Source: Aeromonas allosaccharophila (GTDB taxonomy: Bacteria > Pseudomonadota > Gammaproteobacteria > Enterobacterales > Aeromonadaceae). From it: a stretch of DNA of 64,000 nt. This document shows positions 39,505 to 46,968 of this stretch, one piece after another. Within the stretch, counting starts at the first letter, position 1, and every line of letters begins with the position of its first letter. The notes below the pieces were generated by a model. That model ran no database searches. It had not been told where the DNA came from and was given only the letters and a program-made list of their open reading frames with translations. The stretch covers positions 124,001 through 188,000 of the forward strand of contig NZ_CDBR01000034.1 in the NCBI RefSeq assembly GCF_000819685.1, in the 5' to 3' direction. Position numbers and translations under genes: made by a program.

Positions 39505-39831
39505 TCAGGGCCGTTCGCCATGGGTGATGAGGGTGGGGTCGCCAAAAAAAGCCGAGAGCTGGCACAGCTCCAGCAGTTCAAGCACAACATGGCTATGCCA
39601 GACCAGCGCCAGGGAGGAGCCTTGCTGCAGCGCGGTTTTCTTTGCCGCCAGCAGCAGTTGCAGCCCGGCGCTGTCTATCTCGGATACCGCCGCCAGATTC
39701 AGCTCCAGTTCGCGCCCCTGATGCAATAAGGGCGAAAGGGCCTCTTTCAGCTCGCTGACCGTATAGATGGTGATCTCGTCCGGCAGGGTCACCACCACCT
39801 TGTTGTCGAGCCGCTCACTCTGTAGTTGCAT
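39505..39831 (-). CDS. STAS-domain protein
   Basis: The 108-residue protein is a single STAS domain: a beta-strand start, KEALSPLL helix, ELNLAAVSEIDSAGLQLLLA with the conserved Ser54 that is phosphorylated in SpoIIAA-like proteins, and a closing helix. In accessory chemosensory clusters such proteins occur between cheY and cheA and may be phospho-switches of the array. No matching serine kinase or phosphatase is visible in the window. Confidence 0.85.
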   Translation of the reverse strand: MQLQSERLDNKVVVTLPDEITIYTVSELKEALSPLLHQGRELELNLAAVSEIDSAGLQLLLAAKKTALQQGSSLALVWHSHVVLELLELCQLSAFFGDPTLITHGERP

Positions 39832-39844
39832 GATGCGCTCCGGA

Positions 39845-40213
39845 TCACGGCATGATGAGCTTGGCGACAGCGGCCAGCATCTGCTCGGGCTGGAAGGGCT
39901 TAACCACCCAGGCTTTGGCTCCTGCAGCTTGTCCTTCCTGCTTCTTGCTGTCTTGCGATTCGGTGGTCAGCATGATGATGGGGGTGAATTTATAGCTGGC
40001 CAGCTTTTTGGCCTCTTTGACGAAGGTGATGCCATCCATGTTTGGCATGTTGACGTCACTGATGATCAGGTTGATCTTCTTGCCATCAAGCTTCTTGAGC
40101 GCATCCTTGCCATCGCTCGCCTCCATCACTTCATAACCGGCCCCCTTGAGGGTCATGCCTACGACTTGGCGAATGGTTGCCGAGTCATCCACGATCAGGA
40201 TCGTTTTACCCAT
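39845..40213 (-). CDS. cheY: CheY-type response regulator
   Basis: The 122-residue single receiver domain has the acidic pair DD (9-10), phosphoacceptor Asp53 (IISDVNMPNMDG), the Thr in IMLTTES and Lys in VVKPF. As a lone receiver beside cheA it should be the operon's phosphate target; whether it drives the flagellar motor or another output cannot be read here. Confidence 0.92.
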   Translation of the reverse strand: MGKTILIVDDSATIRQVVGMTLKGAGYEVMEASDGKDALKKLDGKKINLIISDVNMPNMDGITFVKEAKKLASYKFTPIIMLTTESQDSKKQEGQAAGAKAWVVKPFQPEQMLAAVAKLIMP

Positions 40214-40222
40214 ATCTCTCTC

Positions 40223-41437
40223 CTAGAAAAATGTGATGTCGGCGCTGCTTGGTTGCGCTTTGGTAGAACGGGTGGTGCGACCATGGTGAATATTGCGCTG
40301 CTCGTCGGTGGCGTATGAGAGCTCCATCTCTGCCAGCCAGCGATTGGCATCGATCTGTATTGGTCCGGATGAATTGCTGTTTTGCTCGGAAGCAATCAGG
40401 TGGCTGGAGAGGCTCTCCATGTTTTGTCTGACGTGGCTGAGGATCTGGCTGACCCTGTCTTGAAATTGCAGCGAGACAATGACGCTGGAGATCTCCCGGT
40501 GGATATCGGTGCTCTCGTTTTGCAACAGGGAGGCGGATTCCGCCAGGCTGTCGGTGGCATGGCGGAAACGGGCCAGCACCTGTTCAATGGTCTGCTCCGA
40601 ATTGAGCGCCGAGGCGTGATCCCGTGCGGCAGCATTTTCGGCAATCTGGAAGGCGCGACCGATAGCAGTATTGATGGTGTCGACCTTGTCGGTCATCTTC
40701 TGGGCGGTTTCGCTGGAGAGGCGGGAGAGGTTGCGCACTTCATCAGCAACCACAGCAAAGCCACGGCCTGCTTCCCCAGCGCGAGCCGCTTCAATGGCGG
40801 CGTTGAGGGCCAGCAGGTTGGTCTGGGAGGCGATCTTGGCCACATCCATGGCCATGGTGTTGAGCTCTATGGTGTAGGTGGTCAGGCTTTTTATCTCACC
40901 CAGCATGGCGTCCCGATTGGCCTGGGCGGAATGCAGGATGGCAACCACCTCATTGAGTTGCCGCTGGCTCTCGCTCAAGACTCCGGCCATGCCACGGGAA
41001 TTGGCATCACCCAGTTCACCGGCTGCCAGATGGGAGGCATTGACTGCTTCTTCCAGTTTGTTGGCCAAGCCGCTGAAGCGCTGGGTCAGGTCAATCATCG
41101 CCGCTTCGGTTTGTTGACGAGAGTTTTCAATTTGCTGAGACCAGATGGGTAGTGCCTTCTCGCACACCTGTTCCAGCCCGACGATGGAGTGGGCGATGGC
41201 ATCCGTGGCGGCGGGTTCTATCTGTTCGGTACGATTGCGGTGTATGTGCTGATGGAAGTGACTCGATGTCCAGAGGGCGGCGGCAATGGCAACCAGCACA
41301 TTGAGCAGCAGGTAGAGAGGTGACAGCGCATCGGCGAGTTGCAGCAACAGGTAGCTCAGCAGACCGAGCCCGATGCAGCAAATCCAGCAAACCGGTTCCC
41401 AAAGCGGTGTGTTCACGCCACTTTTGTGTTGTGCCAT
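40223..41437 (-). CDS. MCP-like membrane protein without a sensor domain
   Basis: The 404-residue protein has two closely spaced N-terminal membrane helices (about residues 14-35 and 39-57) with almost no periplasmic loop, then a coiled-coil signalling domain with the receptor tip [23 protein letters not shown] in parts and [14 protein letters not shown]. It therefore lacks an external sensor and a classic HAMP. It ends in DITFF. ATG 41437 is chosen; the frame could open at a TTG at 41458. It is the first gene of the operon, ten bases before cheY. Confidence 0.88.
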   Translation of the reverse strand: MAQHKSGVNTPLWEPVCWICCIGLGLLSYLLLQLADALSPLYLLLNVLVAIAAALWTSSHFHQHIHRNRTEQIEPAATDAIAHSIVGLEQVCEKALPIWSQQIENSRQQTEAAMIDLTQRFSGLANKLEEAVNASHLAAGELGDANSRGMAGVLSESQRQLNEVVAILHSAQANRDAMLGEIKSLTTYTIELNTMAMDVAKIASQTNLLALNAAIEAARAGEAGRGFAVVADEVRNLSRLSSETAQKMTDKVDTINTAIGRAFQIAENAAARDHASALNSEQTIEQVLARFRHATDSLAESASLLQNESTDIHREISSVIVSLQFQDRVSQILSHVRQNMESLSSHLIASEQNSNSSGPIQIDANRWLAEMELSYATDEQRNIHHGRTTRSTKAQPSSADITFF

Positions 41438-41643
41438 ACGTAGCTTATCCCTGTGCAATTATTTGGTAAGAGGTAAAGGAGCGGGACTGCAACAGTCATG
41501 GTGCCCCTTGAAGCTCTTTTCTTTATTTATAGTTGGCACAATAAGGTTAGCGGAAAAAAATAAATTGGCTGCAAATCGGATTTGTTTGTATCAGCGATTG
41601 CTGTATCGAGAGAATTGCGAAGGGGGAGCAGAGAGAGGTGGTG

Positions 41644-41681
41644 GAAAAAGGAGAGCAGGAGCCTGATGATTCAGGCTCCTG
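41644..41681 (-). terminator. Terminator after fabH paralogue
   Basis: CAGGAGCCTGA pairs with TCAGGCTCCTG around four bases directly downstream of the stop; on the minus strand it is followed by CTCTCCTTTTT. Confidence 0.75.
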
Positions 41682-41688
41682 ATGAGGA

Positions 41689-42777
41689 TCAAACCTCGTT
41701 GGCGTGGGCCTTCTGGCACCCTTCGACGGCGTGGGCAATCAGCTCCAGCGCGCTCTTGTCGCACGGGGGCAGTTCGGCATCGCACGCCTTGATGGGGGTG
41801 ACGCGATCGCCCCACTTGATGATGGCGGCACCCCAGGTCAGACCAGCACCGAAGGCGGCGGTCAGCAGATAGGAGTTCGGCTTGACGCGACCCTGCTCCA
41901 GCGCTTCGCACAGGGCGATGGGCACGGTGGCGGCGGAGGTGTTGCCGTAGTTTTCGATGTTGACCATTACCTTCTCCATCGGCGCGTTCATCCGCTTGGC
42001 GAGGGTTTCGATGATGCGGATGTTGGCCTGATGGGGGACGATCAGGTCGACCTGCTCCGGCGCAATGCCAGCCTGCGCCAATACAGTGCTGGTGGCTTCA
42101 CCCATGCCGCGCACAGCACGTTTGAAGATCTCCGGCCCTTCGAAGTTGAAGGTGAACAGGCCGTCGACATCGGCAAAACGCACCCGATCGGTACCGAAGT
42201 TCGGTACGTGCAGGATCTCCCGCGCTTCGCTGTCACAGCCCAGCTTGTTGGCAATCAGGCCGCATTCCTGCTCGCTTGCCTCGATCACCACGGCACCGGC
42301 ACCATCGCCAAACAGTACGGCGGTATCGCGGCGTGCCCAGTCCAGCAGGTAGGTGAGGCGTTCGGCGCCAATCACCAGCACCTTCTTCATCATGCCGGTC
42401 TGCACCAGCGAGGTGGCGACGGAGAGGGAGTAGACGAAACCGGTACAGGCTGCGTTGAGGTCAAACACGGCGGCGTTGACGGCCCCGAGCTTCTTCTGCA
42501 CCGCAGAGGCGGCGCTTGGCAGCAGGTTGTCCGGGGTGGCGGTCGCCAGGATGATGCCATCGAGATCGCTGGCTTCCAGACCGGCGCAAGCCAGCGCGCG
42601 GCGACCGGCCAGGGTAGCGAGATCCGAGGTGCTGACGTGGGAGATCCGGCGAGCCTTGATGCCGGTGCGCGGATAGATCCACTCGTCTGACGTATCCATG
42701 ATGGTGCTGAGGTCATCGTTGGTCAGCACGGAGGGAGGCAGGCATTTGCCCCAGCCGGTGATATTGGCGTATTTCAT
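41689..42777 (-). CDS. 3-oxoacyl-[acyl-carrier-protein] synthase III family protein
   Basis: This thiolase-fold enzyme should condense an acyl-CoA with malonyl-ACP. The 362-residue protein has the catalytic triad Cys111 (NAACTGF), His249 (VPHQANIRI) and Asn279 (NYGNTSAAT), and PRTGIKARR near the start. It is about 45 residues longer than E. coli FabH (317), mainly by a C-terminal tail. It lies alone, not in the fab cluster, so it is probably a second FabH-type enzyme. A near-consensus promoter precedes it. Confidence 0.88.
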   Translation of the reverse strand: MKYANITGWGKCLPPSVLTNDDLSTIMDTSDEWIYPRTGIKARRISHVSTSDLATLAGRRALACAGLEASDLDGIILATATPDNLLPSAASAVQKKLGAVNAAVFDLNAACTGFVYSLSVATSLVQTGMMKKVLVIGAERLTYLLDWARRDTAVLFGDGAGAVVIEASEQECGLIANKLGCDSEAREILHVPNFGTDRVRFADVDGLFTFNFEGPEIFKRAVRGMGEATSTVLAQAGIAPEQVDLIVPHQANIRIIETLAKRMNAPMEKVMVNIENYGNTSAATVPIALCEALEQGRVKPNSYLLTAAFGAGLTWGAAIIKWGDRVTPIKACDAELPPCDKSALELIAHAVEGCQKAHANEV

Positions 42778-42826
42778 CTTGTTACCGCTTCTCAAAGTGG
42801 ATCGCCCGCGGGCGGAAAATCGTGCA

Positions 42827-42855
42827 ATTATGCCGTACGAGACAACCACTGTCAT
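42827..42855 (-). promoter_or_regulatory. Promoter of the fabH paralogue
   Basis: On the minus strand ATGACA (42855-42850) and CATAAT (42832-42827) are spaced by 17 bases, each one base from consensus. Start would be near 42820, about 43 bases before the gene. Confidence 0.65.
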
Positions 42856-43002
42856 CTTGTGGTCATGGTTATGTGCAGGGCGAGCAGCTGCGCCAGCTGG
42901 CCGCAAAGGGCGGCAACGTGCTGAACATGGCAGGAAATTTTGCTTAAAACGCGGGGCTCGTCTGCCCTAAGATAGGCGTTTCCCCACCGATGAGGGTATC
43001 CC

Positions 43003-43944
43003 TTGCTCAGAGCCAATCTCAACCTGCTGCCGACCCTCAAGGTGCTGCTGGAGACCCGAAATATCAGCCGCGCCGCCGAGCTGCTGCACCTGAGCCAACC
43101 CTCCATCAGCAAGCAACTTGCCCAGTTGCGTAGCGAGTTTGACGATGAGTTGCTGGTGCGGGAGGGGCAACGCTGGCTGCTGACGCCGCGTGCCGAACTG
43201 CTGGCCGCTCAACTGGCGGATTCTCTCGGTGCGCTGGAGCGGCTCTACGAGGCGCCCGGGTTTGACCCGAGTCGTTGCGAGCGGGTATTTCGGCTCGCCT
43301 CTTCTGATTATGTGGCCCAGCATATCCTGCCCGATATCTGCGCCGCGCTCGCCAAAGAGGCGCCGTTGGCGGCGCTGGAGTACAGCCTGTGGGACAAGCG
43401 TCAGCTGCCGCAGTTGTGGCAGTCGGAGCTTGATCTGGTCTCTACCATCACCGAACAGGTGCCGGATCAGATCCGCGGTCTGCATCAGGGTGAAGATCGG
43501 CTGGCGGTGTTGATGGGACGTCATCACCCGCTGGCGGGCAAGACGCTTAATCTCGATGACTATCTCGCCTGGCCTCATTTGCAGGTGAGCGGAGGAGGGG
43601 ACAAGGACAGCCCGGTGGAACAGGTGTTGGCGCCGCAGGGACTGAGTCGGCGCTGGTTTGCCAGAGTCCCCTTCTTTCAGGCGGCGGTGGAGGTGTTGCT
43701 GCGCACCGATTGCCTGATGACCACCCCGGCTCATATCGCCTGGCAGCTCTCCTGCGGCCATGGGCTCACCTTTGTCGATCTGCCCTTTGCTACCCGCGAC
43801 CAGCAGTATCATCTGCTGTGGCATCAGCGTCACCATCAGGATCCAGCCCACCGCTGGTTTCGCGAGCTGGCCTACCCCTTCCTGCGGGATCACCTGCAAC
43901 GCACCGTCGGCGAGAGTCGCAAGCTGCTCGAGCTCGGTGGTTAG
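43003..43944 (+). CDS. LysR-family transcriptional regulator
   Basis: The 313-residue protein has an N-terminal winged helix (NLLPTLKVLLETRNISRAAELLHLSQPSISKQL in parts) and a LysR substrate-binding domain. The N-terminal pattern places it with LeuO/NodD-like members. The start is TTG at 43003 with GAGGG upstream; no suitable ATG is present. It is divergent from the fabH paralogue and upstream of a LysE-type exporter, either of which may be its target. The ligand is unknown. Confidence 0.9.
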   Translation: MLRANLNLLPTLKVLLETRNISRAAELLHLSQPSISKQLAQLRSEFDDELLVREGQRWLLTPRAELLAAQLADSLGALERLYEAPGFDPSRCERVFRLASSDYVAQHILPDICAALAKEAPLAALEYSLWDKRQLPQLWQSELDLVSTITEQVPDQIRGLHQGEDRLAVLMGRHHPLAGKTLNLDDYLAWPHLQVSGGGDKDSPVEQVLAPQGLSRRWFARVPFFQAAVEVLLRTDCLMTTPAHIAWQLSCGHGLTFVDLPFATRDQQYHLLWHQRHHQDPAHRWFRELAYPFLRDHLQRTVGESRKLLELGG

Positions 43945-43952
43945 CCCCAGTC

Positions 43953-44019
43953 AGTTATGTGGCGCTATAGCCATTAGTTATGGGCTCTATTCATAACTTT
44001 CACTACTAGCATAATGGCT
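43953..44019 (+). repeat. Nested inverted repeats between LysR and LysE genes
   Basis: AGCCATTA (43969-43976) is inverted at TAATGGCT (44012-44019), and AGTTATG (43976-43982) is inverted at CATAACT (43992-43998). A further direct copy of AGTTATG lies at 43953-43959. This could be an operator for the neighbouring LysR protein or a stem-loop. Confidence 0.55.
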
Positions 44020-44071
44020 CAGCCCGTACTCTGAGTGCAGGTCATCATATCGAGCACAAAAGAGGAAAAGT

Positions 44072-44680
44072 ATGGAACTGACGAGTTGGCTGGCACTGGC
44101 CGCAATCTGCGTGATGGGCGCCATCAGCCCCGGTCCGAGTCTGGCGCTGATCATCCGCAACACGGTGCAGGGAGGGCAGGGTCACGGCGTCGCCACCGCG
44201 CTCGGTCACGGCTTCGGGGTTGGTATCTATGCGCTGGTGACCGCACTTGGCCTCTCCATTCTGATCACCCAGACCCCGATCCTGTTTGATCTGATCCGCT
44301 ACGGCGGCGCCGCATTTCTTGCCTGGCTCGGGGTGAAAGCCCTGCTTGCCAAACCTGCCAGTGGCGAAGCGAGTGAAGAGGTGCATCAGTTGCGTGGTCG
44401 GCAGGGGGCCTTTGAAGGTTTTATGGTGGCTTTCCTCAATCCCCAGCTGGCGGTGTTCTTTATCGCCCTGTTCAGCCAGTTTGTGCGAGCCGATACCGGC
44501 TGGCGCGAGGGGGGCATCATGATGCTCACCGCGGGCGGGATCGACGCCGTCTGGTACGTGCTGGTGGCGCTGGTGCTCTCGCGTGGGCCTGTACTGGCTT
44601 GGCTTAAAGCCAAATCCTTTGTGATCGACAAGGTGAGCGGATTGGTGCTGCTGGGATTGGCTTTGAAGGTGGTGCTTTAG
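44072..44680 (+). CDS. LysE-family amino-acid exporter
   Basis: The 202-residue membrane protein has six hydrophobic segments and the family start GAISPGPSLALIIRNTVQGG in parts, then GVKALLA and FLNPQLAVFF. Members (RhtB, ArgO, LeuE) export amino acids or homoserine lactones. AGAGGAAA precedes the ATG. It follows the LysR gene by 127 bases containing inverted repeats. Confidence 0.9.
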   Translation: MELTSWLALAAICVMGAISPGPSLALIIRNTVQGGQGHGVATALGHGFGVGIYALVTALGLSILITQTPILFDLIRYGGAAFLAWLGVKALLAKPASGEASEEVHQLRGRQGAFEGFMVAFLNPQLAVFFIALFSQFVRADTGWREGGIMMLTAGGIDAVWYVLVALVLSRGPVLAWLKAKSFVIDKVSGLVLLGLALKVVL

Positions 44681-44823
44681 TCCTCTCGTGGGCGATCTGT
44701 TGCTGGCACTCAAGGTGGCTCTCTAATCCTGCATTTTGCGGATACCTTAAGCGGGATCAAGGCACGCGGGTGGTGAATGGGCTAGAGTAGCGGCCATTTG
44801 CTGTCCGCCCTGATCCCGAGACC

Positions 44824-46683
44824 ATGCACCAGAACAAGCACCCGTTAAGCCACAACAACCGGTTGGAGCTGCTGGCTCCGGCCAAGAACCTCGCCTACGG
44901 CATCGAAGCCATCAACCATGGTGCGGATGCCGTCTACATGGGTGGCCCCGCCTTTGGCGCCCGCAGCGCGGCGGGCAACTCCCTCGAAGATATCGAAGCG
45001 CTGGCGCGTCACGCCCATCGATTCGGTGCCCAGGTCTTTGTCGCCTTCAATACCCTGCTGCACGATCACGAGCTGGAGCAGGCCCAGCGCCTGACCCACC
45101 AAATTTACGAAGCCGGTGCCGATGCGCTGATCGTGCAGGATATGGGACTGCTGGCGCTGGACCTCCCTCCCATCGCGCTCCATGCCAGTACCCAAACCGA
45201 CAACCGCACCCCGGAGAAGGTGAAGTTTCTGCAGGATGCGGGTTTCTCTCAGGTGGTGCTGGCGCGCGAGCTTTCGCTGGCGCAGATCCGCGAGATCAGT
45301 GCGGCAACCAATGTGCAGCTGGAGTTTTTTATCCACGGCGCGCTCTGCGTCTCCTACAGCGGCCAGTGCAACATCAGCCACGCCCGTACCGGCCGCAGTG
45401 CCAACCGCGGTGAATGTGCCCAGCTCTGCCGTCTGCCCTGCTCGCTGCAAAAGCCGGATGGCGAAGTGCTGGTGGCCGACAGCCACCTGCTGTCGCTCAA
45501 GGATATGGATCAGACCGACAACCTGGAGGCGCTGATCGAAGCGGGCATCCGCTCCTTCAAGATCGAAGGGCGCCTCAAGGGGCTCGATTACGTCAAGAAC
45601 GTCACTGCCTGGTATCGCCAGAAGCTGGACGCTATTCTGGATAGCCGCTCCGATCTGGTTGCCGCTTCGGCGGGTCGTTGCAGCTACAGCTTCACGCCTG
45701 ACCCCAAGAAGAGCTTCAACCGCGGCAGCACCGACTACTTCCTGAATGGCCGCCAGCAGGGAATCGACTCCACCAAGAGCCCGAAATATGTGGGCGAGCC
45801 GCTGGGGCGCGTCACCAAGGTGACCCGTGACGGTATCGAGATCGACGGCAAGCAGGTCAGCCTCAACAACGGCGACGGTCTGGGTTTCTTCAAGCCGAAT
45901 AACGAGCTGGTGGGGATGCGCCTCAACAAAGTCGAAGGTAAGCAGTTACTCCTGTCAGAACGCATGCCGGGGCTGAAGGTTGGCACCGAGCTCTACCGCA
46001 ACCATGATCAGGCGTTCAGCAAGATGCTGGAGAAGGCGAGCGCGAATCGCCGCATCCGGGTCGATATGGTGCTTGCAGAGTGCGATGAGGGATTGCGCCT
46101 CACGCTCACCGACGAGCAGGGCATCAGCGCTGCGGTGATGCTGCCTTGTGACAAGCAGCCCGCCGATAACCCGGAGCGGGCGTTGCAACAGGCGCGTGAC
46201 CAGCTCGGCAAACTCGGCAATACCCTGTTTGTGGCCCGCAAGATTGAGTTGGCATTCACTCACCCGCTATTCATCGCCGCATCACAGCTCAACGGCTTGC
46301 GTCGGGACGGCATCGCCGCGCTGGAGGCCGCGCGGGTGGCCAGCTACCAGCGTCCCGAGCGACGCATCGCCCTGCGGGATATCAGCTATCCCCAGCACCG
46401 TCTCTCCTATCTTGGCAATGTGCTGAACAGTGCGGCCGAGCAGTTCTTCCGCGAGCACGGGGTGGAGCGTATTGCCCCCGCCTACGAGGCAAACAAGGAG
46501 GAGGGTGAAGTGGTGTTGATGATCACCAAGCACTGTATCCGCTATAGCCAGAACCTCTGCCCGAAAGAGGTGCCCGGTCTCAAGGCCGAGCCGCTGGAGC
46601 TTAAGATGGGTAAAGACACCTTCCGCCTGCGTTTTGACTGCAATCGTTGCGAAATGCAGGTAATGGGGAGTTTGAAACGCTAG
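44824..46683 (+). CDS. rlhA: 23S rRNA C2501 hydroxylase (U32 family)
   Basis: RlhA (YdcP) hydroxylates C2501 of 23S rRNA and belongs to the peptidase U32-like family. The 619-residue protein matches E. coli RlhA along its length: HGADAVYMGGPAFGAR, HASTQTDNRT, FFIHGALCVSYSGQC, RTGRSANRGECAQLCRLPC, and the C-terminal CNRCEMQVMG. The cysteine set is intact. It lacks the final 30 or so residues of the 653-residue E. coli protein. It borders the A+T-rich islet. Confidence 0.9.
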   Translation: MHQNKHPLSHNNRLELLAPAKNLAYGIEAINHGADAVYMGGPAFGARSAAGNSLEDIEALARHAHRFGAQVFVAFNTLLHDHELEQAQRLTHQIYEAGADALIVQDMGLLALDLPPIALHASTQTDNRTPEKVKFLQDAGFSQVVLARELSLAQIREISAATNVQLEFFIHGALCVSYSGQCNISHARTGRSANRGECAQLCRLPCSLQKPDGEVLVADSHLLSLKDMDQTDNLEALIEAGIRSFKIEGRLKGLDYVKNVTAWYRQKLDAILDSRSDLVAASAGRCSYSFTPDPKKSFNRGSTDYFLNGRQQGIDSTKSPKYVGEPLGRVTKVTRDGIEIDGKQVSLNNGDGLGFFKPNNELVGMRLNKVEGKQLLLSERMPGLKVGTELYRNHDQAFSKMLEKASANRRIRVDMVLAECDEGLRLTLTDEQGISAAVMLPCDKQPADNPERALQQARDQLGKLGNTLFVARKIELAFTHPLFIAASQLNGLRRDGIAALEAARVASYQRPERRIALRDISYPQHRLSYLGNVLNSAAEQFFREHGVERIAPAYEANKEEGEVVLMITKHCIRYSQNLCPKEVPGLKAEPLELKMGKDTFRLRFDCNRCEMQVMGSLKR

Positions 46684-46696
46684 TAAATAAGTCCTC

Positions 46697-46723
46697 ATAC
46701 ACTGTGCGAGGCGCATAGTGTAT
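46697..46723 (+). terminator. Hairpin after rlhA
   Basis: ATACACTGTGCG pairs with CGCATAGTGTAT (one G-T pair) around AGG. It lacks a T-run but stands just behind the rlhA stop and marks the last G+C-balanced sequence before the A+T-rich islet. Confidence 0.55.
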
Positions 46724-46862
46724 TGGGGAATGTTTGTAAAAGTTGTCTATTTTTGTCTCTTAATTAATAAAATCAGGCTAGGTTAATTTTTCAAGTTATT
46801 TAGCCCAAGTGTTTGTCTGACTGAGCTTTTGACTTGGCAGAATTGTGACACTAAAGACAGTT

Positions 46863-46956
46863 ATGTAATTATTTCTCTGTAAAAATTTGGTTTTATTTCC
46901 ACACAAATACATTAATGATACTCTAATGTGATCGTGTAGTAAGCATGTAATTATTT
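46863..46956 (+). repeat. Twelve-base direct repeats upstream of the ATPase-TOPRIM gene
   Basis: ATGTAATTATTT occurs at 46863-46874 and again at 46945-46956, the second just before the ribosome site. Between them lies CATTAATG and a possible -10 GATACT. They may be operators or traces of recombination. Confidence 0.5.
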
Positions 46957-46968
46957 GTGGAGTATTGA

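Noticed and set aside
41438-41560. Sigma-28 or sigma-54 promoter for the che operon
   Set aside because: No TAAA/GCCGATAA pair or correctly spaced GG/GC was found; only a TATAAA without a good -35.
42807-42818. Palindrome CGCCCGCGGGCG in the fabH-LysR gap
   Set aside because: Short and G+C-rich in a G+C-rich genome; a chance palindrome cannot be excluded.
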